A model generated the notes under the pieces. That model searched no databases. It saw only the letters and a list, made by a program, of their open reading frames with translations, and was not told the DNA's origin. Shown here piece after piece: positions 6,879-14,096 of a stretch of 15,533 nt of DNA; position 1 is the first letter of the stretch, and each line of letters starts with the position of its first letter. A program made the position numbers and the translations under genes. Source of the DNA: Clostridiales bacterium (GTDB taxonomy: Bacteria > Bacillota > Clostridia > Peptostreptococcales > NVVX01); NCBI GenBank assembly GCA_021129785.1, contig JAJOKQ010000120.1, positions 8,556 through 24,088 of the forward strand, in the 5' to 3' direction.

Positions 6879-7629
6879 TACGATAACTATTTACCCAGGT
6901 TACAATAAAGCAAATCAGCGTGAGAACTACGAATGCTTGACTCTTAAGAAAGGGAGTGTATATAGCATTGTAGGTCCTACAGGTTCTGGAAAAAGTCAGT
7001 TTTTTGAGGATATAGAATTGCTTACTGATACGGACGGAGTTACGAAGCGTATTATAAAGAGTAATGAGGGTATTCCAAAAGTAGTTCACTTGTCGCAAAA
7101 GATGAACTTTATGGTAGAAATGTCAGTTCAAGAGTTTATAACTGTACATGCCAGTTGTCTGAAAATTGATGATTCTAAGAGTCACTGTGAGCAAGTTCTT
7201 AAGTTAGCCAATAATACGTCTGGAGAGCCGATTTTGCCATCTGATTATCTTACTAAACTAAGTGGGGGACAATCTCGCTCTTTGATGATTGCTAATATTG
7301 CTATGAATCCTACATCTGATATTGTTCTTTTGGACGAGATTGAAAACGCAGGAATTGATCGTTTAAAGGTCTTAGAGATCCTATTAGATGCAAATAAAAT
7401 GGTGTTAATTATCACACACGATCCGCTTTTGGCTTTGCTTTCAGACTATAGAATTGTTTTTAAAAACGGTGGAATTACACACTTTCTAAAACAAACCCTT
7501 GAGGAGAAGCAGTTGAACAAACAGTTATTACAAGTTGATAAAAAACTAAATAGTATTCGCCACAGTTTGAGAAATGGATTAGAAATTAAAGGAGGTCAGT
7601 TTAATGAACAGAAAGCTGTTATGGAATAA
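6871..7629 (+). CDS. Soluble ABC ATPase (module B)
   Basis: The 252-residue paralogue of the module A ATPase lacks the extra N-terminal domain and begins directly at the ATPase core ('MFNTITIYPGYNKAN'). Walker A GPTGSGKS (35-42), Q-loop Gln76, signature LSGGQ (130-134), Walker B IVLLDE (151-156) and H-loop His183 are all present. Both copies share 'LSQ-MNF' around the Q-loop, the 'ENAGID' D-loop and a C-terminal 'IRxSLRxG' helix, which sets them apart from ordinary importer ATPases. ATG 6871 follows GAGGAGGGAG; a TTG at 6856 precedes this site and is rejected. It overlaps the GTPase gene by 8 bases and the next gene by 26, so the three are tightly coupled. No permease gene accompanies it. Confidence 0.87.
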   Translation: MFNTITIYPGYNKANQRENYECLTLKKGSVYSIVGPTGSGKSQFFEDIELLTDTDGVTKRIIKSNEGIPKVVHLSQKMNFMVEMSVQEFITVHASCLKIDDSKSHCEQVLKLANNTSGEPILPSDYLTKLSGGQSRSLMIANIAMNPTSDIVLLDEIENAGIDRLKVLEILLDANKMVLIITHDPLLALLSDYRIVFKNGGITHFLKQTLEEKQLNKQLLQVDKKLNSIRHSLRNGLEIKGGQFNEQKAVME

Positions 7630-8491
7630 TATTTGCCTGCTAAGTCGCTTTGAAGAGGAATATATTAACACGCTTGGGATACAAGAACTCGACGTTGATT
7701 ATTTTGGAATGGGTAGAGAAACTGGGTTGGTAGATTATTTTAAAAATGAAGCAAACCCTTGGGACATTGTTGTTTCTACGAATACGGATGTTTTCCAGGA
7801 CAAATCACTACTGCATATTCGCAAAGAGACACTTCTCTCTTTAGTAGATGAAGATTTTTTGCCGAAATTAAATCATCCTAACTTGTATAGTGAGCCAAAG
7901 TTTTTACCTTTCATTGTTATCCCTCTCGTAATAGTAATAAATACAGGGAAAACGCATCTTCGACCTAAGAGTCTTGAAGAGCTGTGCTCTAAAGAATATT
8001 GTGGGCAGGTAACATTTGGAGGTATTCATAACTCGGCAGGAAGATCTCTTATAAAAATTATTTGGTCTCTTTACGGGAAGTCCTCAGCTAAAGCACTTCT
8101 TGACAATAGTGTTGTTGGGTCAATGCCAGCAGCCTCCTTTAAAAAAGTTATGGATGGTGAAGTGCCAATTGCAGTTGTTCCCACCATTTTTGCAGCAAGA
8201 AGTGGACTTAATGATGTAATAACTGTTAATCCTATAGAAGGCGCTGTCGCTATTCCTTCATTTATTGCTATAAATAAAGAATGTCCTAAAGAAGAATATG
8301 CTATTTTTTTCGAAAAGATAGCGAAGAACAAAGAATTTCATAAAATTTTATGGGAACGCGGCAAAATAATTTCACCATATATAGAAGAAAGCCATATTCA
8401 ACTTTGTTATCCAGAAAAAAGCTTTTTAGACTCTTTAGATGATTGTGAGTTTTATGAGTTTCTAAAGAAGAGGGACTCAACAACATTCTAA
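7604..8491 (+). CDS. Cytosolic solute-binding-fold protein (module B)
   Basis: The 295-residue product corresponds to the solute-binding part of the module A protein without its N-terminal domain. It has the order expected of type 2 periplasmic binding proteins: 'WDIVVSTNTDVF' (~50), 'PLVIVINTGK' (~105-115), 'RPKSLEELCSKEYCGQVTF', and 'PIEGAVAIPSFIAINKECP' (~205-225). It has neither signal peptide nor lipobox and starts straight into 'MNRKLLWNNICLLSRFEEEY', so it is predicted to be cytoplasmic. ATG 7604 is seven bases after GGAGGT inside the end of the ABC gene. Cys is more frequent than in exported relatives, which fits a reducing compartment. I infer a soluble carrier or substrate-recognition partner of the GTPase/ATPase pair. 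No clear terminator follows it. Confidence 0.78.
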   Translation: MNRKLLWNNICLLSRFEEEYINTLGIQELDVDYFGMGRETGLVDYFKNEANPWDIVVSTNTDVFQDKSLLHIRKETLLSLVDEDFLPKLNHPNLYSEPKFLPFIVIPLVIVINTGKTHLRPKSLEELCSKEYCGQVTFGGIHNSAGRSLIKIIWSLYGKSSAKALLDNSVVGSMPAASFKKVMDGEVPIAVVPTIFAARSGLNDVITVNPIEGAVAIPSFIAINKECPKEEYAIFFEKIAKNKEFHKILWERGKIISPYIEESHIQLCYPEKSFLDSLDDCEFYEFLKKRDSTTF

Positions 8492-8660
8492 AAAACCAAT
8501 TAAAGCTATAAAAAAGTGTAAAGAGTGTAGATTTTAAAGTGCGCCTTATTGTAAAATAAAGTCAGGATATTAACAACAGTAGGGACATGGGTCAATTTAA
8601 AAGAAAAATATTTTTACGACAATAACATCCAGGTTAGTTACAAAAAACTAGATCTTGCAC

Positions 8661-8689
8661 TAGACATATAACAAAAATACACATATAAT
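8661..8689 (+). promoter_or_regulatory. Promoter for the riboswitch-controlled operon
   Basis: TAGACA (8661-8666) and TATAAT (8684-8689) are separated by 17 bases, one mismatch from consensus. Transcription would start near 8696, about 60 bases before the cobalamin aptamer. The preceding stretch 8492-8660 shows no gene or other clear signal. Confidence 0.65.
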
Positions 8690-8754
8690 GGTAGTTAATT
8701 GAATATAATCTTCGCTATTAATAATTGGTATATTACTCTTGATAGCGAGGAAGC

Positions 8755-8900
8755 GTTAAAGGTGCCTATAATTGGTGAAAAGGGAAAGAGGTTTAAGTCC
8801 TCTACAGCCCCCGCTACTGTAAGCAAGAATGAAATCCTTAAAACCTATAGTAAATTGGAAAAGAGGAGAGTATATGATTGCGAGTCAGGAGACCTGCGTT
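8755..8900 (+). promoter_or_regulatory. Cobalamin riboswitch aptamer
   Basis: The conserved blocks occur in order and at normal spacing: AGGTGCC (8760-8766), GGTGAAAAGGGAA (8774-8786), a short AGAGG/CCTCT stem (8787-8803), ACAGCCCCCGCTACTGTAAG (8804-8823), and the B12 box AGTCAGGAGACCTGC (8883-8897). It binds adenosylcobalamin or a related corrinoid and lowers expression of the downstream genes. The open frame across it (8699-8941) is not a gene. Confidence 0.93.
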
Positions 8901-8912
8901 TAATTCTAAAAG

Positions 8913-9011
8913 ATCAGCTTCGGTGGGAAGCATGTGATTAAGTAAGAATAGGTAACATGAGACCTCTTCTTAATAAAATCCAAAGCTGATACGAAAGTAT
9001 GAGTTTTTTTG
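8913..9011 (+). terminator. Riboswitch expression platform: antiterminator and terminator
   Basis: ATCAGCTTCGG (8913-8923) can pair with CCAAAGCTGAT (8980-8990) with one mismatch. The 3' part of that pairing is also needed for a small hairpin, CT-G-ATAC-gaaa-GTAT-G-AG (about 8986-9003), which runs into seven T's (9004-9010). The two structures exclude each other, as expected of transcription-termination control. The terminator stem is short, so its strength is uncertain. Confidence 0.55.
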
Positions 9012-9080
9012 TTTGCTATTTATTGTAGCGCTATAGAAACAGGATAAATCTTACTATTTAAAGAAGAGGAGCAAAAAAGC

Positions 9081-9698
9081 ATGGATAATAAAGCTTTAAA
9101 TGCGGAAAACAAGATCAATAGCGGACAAGAAAGAGTAAAATGGACTACACGCGATTTAATTGTACTAGCATCTATTTCTGCTGTCTTCGCAATAGTTTTA
9201 AGTGGGCTTTCATATTTTTTTGTGATGTTTATAATACCTCTAGGACCAGTGGTGAGGAGTATAGGCTCATGCTTATGGTTTATGCCAGCTACCTTTATTG
9301 CATATATTTTTAGAAGGCCTGGGGCAGTATTACTTAGCCAACTTATAGTTAGAACAATATCTGTTCCTATCTCAGCATATGCTTGGCTGGAGATTCCAGG
9401 TGGATTTGTAGTGGGTGGAGGAGTGGAATTAATTCTTTTTCTAACTAGATATAGCAAATTTAATCTTCCTGTCCTAATGCTTTCAGGCGCGATGGCTGGA
9501 GTGTTTCGAATAATAGCTAGGTGGATTCCATTGGGGATAAATTATCTAACGATAGAAATGCAGATTGCATTTATAGTGGTTTCATTAACTAGTGGAGCAT
9601 TGTCTGGCTGGATGGGGATAGCATTAGCTGAAGCAGTTGCTAAATCAGGAGTGCTAAGCAATTATGCCGTTGGGCAAAGGTTTCAAGAAGAAATATAG
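9081..9698 (+). CDS. ECF transporter S component, YkoE-like
   Basis: This 205-residue membrane protein is the substrate-specific subunit of an energy-coupling-factor vitamin importer. After a ~30-residue polar N-terminus ('MDNKALNAENK...') come five or six hydrophobic segments. Landmarks resemble the YkoE family: 'LGPVVRSIGSCLWFMPATF' (~53-71), 'RRPGAVLLSQLI' (~77-88), and 'VAKSGVL' near the end. YkoE of Bacillus is linked to thiamine-precursor (HMP) uptake, but the upstream cobalamin riboswitch points instead to a corrinoid or a precursor such as dimethylbenzimidazole, as in the CblT/CbrT cases. No T or A subunit genes follow, so it would rely on a shared ECF module elsewhere. The ATG is preceded by AGAGGAG at a slightly long distance. 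Confidence 0.8.
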   Translation: MDNKALNAENKINSGQERVKWTTRDLIVLASISAVFAIVLSGLSYFFVMFIIPLGPVVRSIGSCLWFMPATFIAYIFRRPGAVLLSQLIVRTISVPISAYAWLEIPGGFVVGGGVELILFLTRYSKFNLPVLMLSGAMAGVFRIIARWIPLGINYLTIEMQIAFIVVSLTSGALSGWMGIALAEAVAKSGVLSNYAVGQRFQEEI

Positions 9699-9718
9699 GA
9701 AGAAAGCAGGTTGGTCAA

Positions 9719-10270
9719 GTGGGTATGAATATTGAAATAGGGTTTTATAATATGTGGCTAATTTTTGTAGCTAGTAAAATTTTTATAGTTTTGCTAATGT
9801 CAGCAGGGAGCAAGTTACGTGGGGCAAAGATAGTAAATACAGAAGACCATAAAAATATAGTGGTTCGTAGAGTTAGTTTTCTACCACTTGTAGCTTTTTT
9901 AGGGATTTCTATTTTTACACCGATTACAACTGGCGCGCTTTTTTGGATAGGCTGTATTTTGCTTTTTGTTGTTGGGACTATCTATGTGCTAACGATTATA
10001 GCCTTTGTTAGAAGTCCAGAAGGATTGACTACAATAGGTATTTACCGAGTTTCACGAAACCCAATGTATGTTGCAATGTTTTTATCGTTCATTGCTTTTA
10101 CTTTTATGATATGGCAGGCGGAGGTGATAGCAGGAATCTTGGCTTTATTTATAACAATAACAAGCGTGTTTGTTATTAAATGGATGGTATATGAAGAAGA
10201 GCACTTCCTCGCTGAGAAATACGGCGATGCTTATAGTGAGTATGTAAACAAAACAGCAAGATACATATAA
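9719..10270 (+). CDS. Membrane methyltransferase-like protein, isoprenylcysteine/phospholipid N-methyltransferase superfamily
   Basis: This 183-residue integral membrane protein has about five hydrophobic helices. The C-terminal half carries the signature of the ICMT/PEMT-like S-adenosylmethionine methyltransferases: 'GIYRVSRNPMYVAMFLSF' (~106-123) and the closing 'EEEHFLAEKYGDAYSEY' (~160-176) followed by RY. The catalytic region is complete and the length normal. The start may be GTG 9719 or ATG 9725; the ribosome binding site (AGCAGG) is weak. It lies 20 bases after the S-component gene and so is probably under the same cobalamin riboswitch. The methyl acceptor is unknown. Co-regulation with a corrinoid-related transporter is suggestive, but members of this superfamily occur in many contexts. 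Confidence 0.8.
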   Translation: MGMNIEIGFYNMWLIFVASKIFIVLLMSAGSKLRGAKIVNTEDHKNIVVRRVSFLPLVAFLGISIFTPITTGALFWIGCILLFVVGTIYVLTIIAFVRSPEGLTTIGIYRVSRNPMYVAMFLSFIAFTFMIWQAEVIAGILALFITITSVFVIKWMVYEEEHFLAEKYGDAYSEYVNKTARYI

Positions 10271-10359
10271 ATAGGTGGGTGATAAATTATATTAGTGCTG
10301 GCAGGTAGATTAATGTAATTGTAAGAAAGCTATAATTAAACTAGATTAGGGTGAAATAA

Positions 10360-10746
10360 TTGGAAAACATTAAAATTGCATTAGTACAGATGATTTCTAA
10401 GATAGGTGAATTTGAACACAATATGAAGAAGACAGCTGAGTTTACCAAAGAAGCTACGAATAATGGAGCAAAAATAATTTGCTTTCCAGAACTCTCAATG
10501 TCTGGGTATAGTCTTAACGATAGCAGTGGGATTTTGATGCAGGATACATCTTCTATTATAAAAGCAATAAGTGGGATGTCAGCTAGTAATGGAATTGTGA
10601 TTTTAGTGGGGATTTGTGAACAGAGCTTTATTAATGAAAAAAGATATATAGCACATATTGTGTGCTATCCAGATAGAAGAGTTGATAGAGATAGAAAAAC
10701 ACATATTGGGGAAAGTGAGAGAGAAATATTTTCGGAAGGTAATTAA
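10360..10746 (+). pseudogene. Carbon-nitrogen hydrolase (nitrilase superfamily), N-terminal half only
   Basis: The 128 codons match the first half of a nitrilase/omega-amidase-type hydrolase. The catalytic glutamate lies in 'CFPELSMSGYSL' (~45-56) and the catalytic lysine in 'DRKTHIGESEREIF' (~112-125). The frame ends at 'FSEGN' and TAA, just before the region that should hold the catalytic cysteine, so the product cannot be an active enzyme. Directly after the stop, in the same frame, transposase sequence begins, so an insertion or a deletion between elements removed the second half. The start is a TTG at 10360 with TTAGGGTGA upstream. It may once have been the third gene of the riboswitch-controlled operon. 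Confidence 0.85.
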
Positions 10747-11304
10747 GTGGATTATATTTTGAAAACCCGAATCAAGTATTATGATATAAAATCAACTTTA
10801 AATGAGGAAAAAACAAAAGTAGAGAAAATCTTTATAGAAAAGAAAGAAACAAGAGACAAAAGAACTGATTTGACAGGTTGCTATGTTATTGAAACTAGTC
10901 ATGAAGATTTAGCTGCTGAAAAAATATGGAGATTATACACTACCTTAACACGAGTAGAATCATCGTTTAAAGCACTAAAAACCGACCTTGGAATGAGACC
11001 TGTTCATCATCAATTAGCAGAAAGAACCGAGGGATATTTGTTTATTTCATTGCTTGCTTATCACTTATTAAATAGTATAGAAGGAACACTATCAGATAAT
11101 GGGCATAATCGCAGATGGTCCACTGTCAAAGATGAATTATCTACGCATCAAAGGACTACTGTTGTCGTGATGGATGAAGATAATGATATGCATCATATAA
11201 GAGTTTCTGGACAACCAGAAAGCAGTCACAGAGAAATTTATAAATTATTAGATGCAAAAGATCCGCTAAAAAGGAACCATAGAAAAATTAGTTCAAGCTT
11301 GTAG
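10747..11304 (+). mobile_element. C-terminal remnant of an IS1634-type (IS4 superfamily) transposase
   Basis: About 185 codons match the C-terminal third of IS1634-family transposases, which are usually over 500 residues long. The conserved 'EKIWRLYTTLTRVESSFKAL' block (~60-79) carries the catalytic glutamate region. The 'TDLGMRPVHHQ' and 'LFISLLAYHLLNSIE' blocks follow, and then 'STHQRTTVVVMDED'. The N-terminal two thirds with the two catalytic aspartates are absent. The left edge abuts the broken hydrolase gene at about 10740. No inverted repeat partner is visible, so this is a dead fragment. Confidence 0.85.
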
Positions 11305-11366
11305 TGACCAAAAAAAATAAGAAACCTGGCTTTCCAAGTGGTCTACGGATTTAAGAGGGAAGTTAG

Positions 11367-11495
11367 GTTAGATATATTCAAGAATTATTAGGACATGCAA
11401 GCTCGAAAACTACAGAAATATATACTCGTGTAACTAACAAAAATATAACTAAAATTAAAAGTCCATTAGATGATATTATGCGAACCAAGAATTAA
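11367..11495 (+). pseudogene. C-terminal fragment of an XerC/D-like tyrosine recombinase
   Basis: Forty-two codons read 'VRYIQELLGHASSKTTEIYT' and continue 'RVTNKNITKIKSPLDD' to a stop at 11495. This is the last part of a tyrosine recombinase, including the active-site histidine (LGH) and the nucleophilic tyrosine (EIYT). Such endings are typical of the XerC/D and integron-integrase-like enzymes of Bacteroidetes and Firmicutes. An in-frame TAG at 11364-11366 and the absence of the upstream Arg/Lys/His motifs show that the rest is gone. It lies directly against the first long palindrome, on the same strand as the orphan genes beyond it. Confidence 0.8.
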
Positions 11496-11619
11496 CCTAT
11501 AGTAAAATATCCCCGAAATAATTCGGGAACACACCTACTCTTACGGTATTTCCGACATTCGTAAATACCTCTAACAAGGTGTCGTTCCCGAAAGAGAGCC
11601 GGGAATTCTATAGTTAGGC
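11493..11619 (+). repeat. Long imperfect palindrome, attC-like (site 1)
   Basis: The outer arms TAAC-c-TATAG (11493-11502) and CTATAGTTA (11608-11616) pair with one bulged C. Inner arms CGGGAACACACCT (11524-11536) and AGGTGTCGTTCCCG (11577-11590) pair over 13 positions with one bulge. The tip GGTATTT...AAATACC (11545-11569) closes on a CAT loop. The right end is GTTAGGC (11613-11619), a full match to the integron core site GTTRRRY. Overall length, nested imperfect stems and extrahelical bases fit attC sites, but the left core is poor. It begins at the stop codon of the recombinase fragment. Confidence 0.6.
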
Positions 11620-11677
11620 GAAAGAATCAATTAGTTTTTCTTTGATTGATAAAATTTAAATTTGTGGAGGATAAAAA

Positions 11678-12064
11678 ATGCAAGACATTATAAACAATAT
11701 GACAATAAAAGAAATAACAGGCAAATATAACAGAATAAATCTTATACCTAAAATCAATCCGAAGTTGAATGGAGATGGTGGTATTCGTTCGTTGCTTGTT
11801 TACAGAACTAAGTTAAAAGAAGGATTTGCTACGGAAATAGATTCAAGTCCAATTGTTAGAGAAGCCTTTAAAGAGTGTTTTAGAGAGCCCATTCCTGAGA
11901 GTGCAGATACAACTCTTAATGTACTTAATCCACTCAAAAACTTTTGTATATATAGATTAAAAGAGACCAGCAAGAATCAAGACGACGTATATCCAATTAT
12001 GATAAGTAGTAGTGGTGATTGGGTACTTCGTAACGATTTACTGGAAATCATACAGGTTAATTAG
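11678..12064 (+). pseudogene. Orphan gene, N-terminal part (frameshifted)
   Basis: The 128 codons start at an ATG with a good GGAGG site and begin 58 bases after the GTTAGGC end of site 1, as the first gene of a cassette would. The product is polar with no membrane segments or recognised motifs ('MTIKEITGKYNRINLIPKIN' near the start). Its frame stops at TAG 12062-12064, exactly where a second frame opens that continues with a plausible protein. I therefore read this and the next entry as one gene of about 260 codons broken by a frameshift near 12055-12062. The function is not recognised. Confidence 0.55.
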
Positions 12065-12459
12065 ATGAAATATTTGAAGGTTATGAAGTGTTGCGAGAGC
12101 AATTTGATGTATTTGCTAATTTTATGTATTGCTTTTCAAATTTGATTCCAGTACCAATCGGATATAACGGGAGCACAGGCAAGATTGGGAAAGGTACTTA
12201 TGAAGATAATAATGATTATCCTTACTTTTACTACTGCAGTTTACAAAAAAGAAAAGCTCCTATGCTCGACTGGGTAGATAAGAATTTGGTTAAATATCAT
12301 TTGCGAGGATTCTACGAGCTATAGCCACCTTTCAATAATCCTACCGCTTATTATTCAGATAGAGACTATGACAATTTACTTTCATATATTACAAGAGCAA
12401 TAAAAGTAATTGATGAGAGGGCTGTTTGGTTGACTAGGTTAACCAAAAAATCTGGATAA
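12061..12459 (+). pseudogene. Orphan gene, C-terminal part, with in-frame TAG
   Basis: The frame opens at 12061 ('LDEIFEGYEVLREQFDVF...'), meets TAG at 12322-12324 and then continues openly for 44 more codons to TAA 12457-12459 ('PPFNNPTAYYSDRDYD...'). It has no good start of its own; GTG 12088 lacks a ribosome binding site. The segments 'FANFMYCFSNLIPVP' and the terminal 'ITRAIKVIDERAVWLTRL' resemble 'IANFMPCPPRYP' and 'LNEIFRRIEVRALRMAKS' in the intact orphan gene at 12819. The two genes are therefore probably members of one uncharacterised family. The TAG is most simply a decay mutation; programmed read-through cannot be excluded. Confidence 0.55.
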
Positions 12460-12655
12460 ATAAATTGTGTGATTAGAAGCACGTAGGTAAGATGCTGGAT
12501 TGGTGCCTAAAACAATATTAAATTAGTAGATTTCCAGCAATGTTTATAAGGGTTGATTATAGATAAATGCTGTAGTATCTATATGCTATAAATCTGAGTG
12601 ATATATGAGTACAGCCTTTGGTTAATGGCTATTGGTAGTTTCCATTGATTCCATC
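12460..12655. other. Intergenic stretch with a short inverted repeat
   Basis: No coding frame or promoter stands out. TGCTGGA (12493-12499) and TCCAGCA (12533-12539) form a perfect 7-base inverted repeat around a 33-base AT-rich spacer, without a T-run. It could be the remnant of another recombination site or chance. Confidence 0.4.
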
Positions 12656-12770
12656 ACCTAACAATATATTTCCGTTCACTACGCACATCCCTTCACCGGG
12701 TGCAAGCACCACCTACGAAGAAAGGTTCTGGGGTCCGGTTTAGAAACGTCGGAAATACGAAACGTTATAT
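12656..12770 (+). repeat. Long imperfect palindrome, attC-like (site 2)
   Basis: The left end ACCTAAC (12656-12662) is a perfect match to the attC core RYYYAAC, and the right end GTTATAT (12764-12770) matches GTTRRRY with one mismatch. TATTTCCG (12667-12674) and CGGAAATA (12750-12757) are the inner paired boxes, with unequal spacers of 4 and 6 bases. A small GGTGcaagCACC-type stem lies between. At 115 bases it is in the attC size range. The next gene starts 49 bases after it, as in a cassette. Confidence 0.5.
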
Positions 12771-12818
12771 GACATAATCAGAGAGTAGTATAAATAGTTT
12801 TGACGGAGGAGAAAATTT

Positions 12819-13730
12819 ATGATGGGCAATACATTTACTGAAAAATTCATAATTAGAAATATTAAAAAATTAGACAAGAACACTTCTAATAGTATATATG
12901 AAGTGTTAACGCTAGTGGATACGAAAGAATTTATAGAAGAAGTAATTGGTGAAGCAAAGACTCCATTTGAAAGAATCATGATGTTTTTTGATTCTCAAAT
13001 TCCAATTGCTGAGTTAGAACAAAGAACTGTAACGAAAGTAATTTTTGAAAAGCTCAAGTGGGGGAATGACAGATGTGACGTAATGAATTCTTTTTGGACA
13101 ACCTATAAATCGGGATTAGTCATTTCAAGTAATCATGAACATTATTATTTTAAGGATAATCATGCAAATATTGGTAACGACAAGGCTAAATATGCAAAGA
13201 AATATTTAGGAAAGGCTAATTATAACACGCAGGAATTGCAAAAATATGCAAATGAAGTACGGAATCTATATGAATATGATAAATTAGCATCTCGTTGTCA
13301 TTGTATAGCAAATTTTATGCCTTGTCCCCCGAGATATCCGAAAAGCGAAAAAACTTATAATCAATTGAAAGGCATGTTGCCTGATGTCCGAGACTATCTA
13401 CCATTAATGATTGATAAAATTCAACAGTGTATTGATAACAAGCAGTCTTTGAAATGTTATGATTTTGTTAAGAAGAAAGAATATGAAGTTTTCTTAGATG
13501 TAGTAAAAGAATGGAGACAATGGTTTGTAGATAATAGAAACAAATACTTACTAGAAGATTATTACGTAATTAATGGGAGTGAAGAAAAAATTGTTGGCAT
13601 TCGATTATTTAAAAAACAATCATTATTATATCCTATTCCTAAAACAAGTGACGAATTAAAAGAATGCTTGAATGAAATATTTAGAAGAATTGAAGTGAGG
13701 GCTTTACGTATGGCAAAGAGTTTAAATTAA
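12819..13730 (+). CDS. Uncharacterised orphan protein, cassette-like
   Basis: The intact 303-codon gene has GGAGGAG seven bases before ATG 12819. The product is soluble, Lys-rich and without a signal peptide. Visible features are a Cys/His cluster 'LASRCHCIANFMPCPPRYPK' (~153-172), a Trp-rich 'VKEWRQWFVDNRNKYLLEDYYV' region (~229-250), and a C-terminal amphipathic helix 'LNEIFRRIEVRALRMAKSLN'. The 'ANFMPCP' motif and the terminal helix are shared with the broken orphan gene upstream, suggesting one family carried in successive cassette-like units. It sits between attC-like site 2 and a serine recombinase remnant. No function is recognised; such proteins in mobile settings are sometimes defence or toxin-related, but nothing here shows that. 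Confidence 0.75.
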   Translation: MMGNTFTEKFIIRNIKKLDKNTSNSIYEVLTLVDTKEFIEEVIGEAKTPFERIMMFFDSQIPIAELEQRTVTKVIFEKLKWGNDRCDVMNSFWTTYKSGLVISSNHEHYYFKDNHANIGNDKAKYAKKYLGKANYNTQELQKYANEVRNLYEYDKLASRCHCIANFMPCPPRYPKSEKTYNQLKGMLPDVRDYLPLMIDKIQQCIDNKQSLKCYDFVKKKEYEVFLDVVKEWRQWFVDNRNKYLLEDYYVINGSEEKIVGIRLFKKQSLLYPIPKTSDELKECLNEIFRRIEVRALRMAKSLN

Positions 13731-13815
13731 TTCTAATTCGTCGATGAGGTGGAGTGTTTTAACGTTTTATTTATTGGATGATTTTTATTTTACTCTGTAA
13801 GTTTGGAGGTAACTA

Positions 13816-13986
13816 CTGCAAGAAAATTCAAAAATACATTTCATACCAGCTATACCTCAAAAGAGAGAGAAATGTGTTGGCATATATTGCTGTGTTAGTA
13901 CAATTATGAGTAGAGGAACGAGAATCACAGAAAAAGTACGCTCTGAATTAAAAGAACATACTGTTGACTATACAAAGATGAAGTAA
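13816..13986 (+). pseudogene. N-terminal stump of a serine recombinase
   Basis: The 56 open codons include 'IHFIPAIPQKREKCVGIYCC' followed by VST, which matches the first strand of large serine recombinases, usually KRVGIYCRVST. The conserved Arg is replaced by Cys. After VST the sequence loses similarity and stops at 13984. No ATG is present; a CTG at 13816 sits five bases after GGAGGT, so the start codon was probably mutated. The flanks 13731-13815 and 13987-14096 show nothing else. Confidence 0.65.
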
Positions 13987-14096
13987 AGATAGAAGTTGAC
14001 GAAAAGTTTAGTTTATTTGCATTGTAGAGTTGAGAGAAAAAATATTGCTTTTCTGTATGGATTTTCTTAAGCAATTTTCAGAAAGGAGTCAACCCT

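Noticed and set aside
8699..8941. An 80-codon open frame starting at a TTG
   Set aside because: It runs through the conserved core of the cobalamin riboswitch, lacks a ribosome binding site and has no protein-like features.
12660..12770. A CRISPR repeat or tRNA-like structure in the palindromic region
   Set aside because: There are only two dissimilar palindromes, no regularly spaced identical repeats, and no tRNA arms or conserved tRNA bases.
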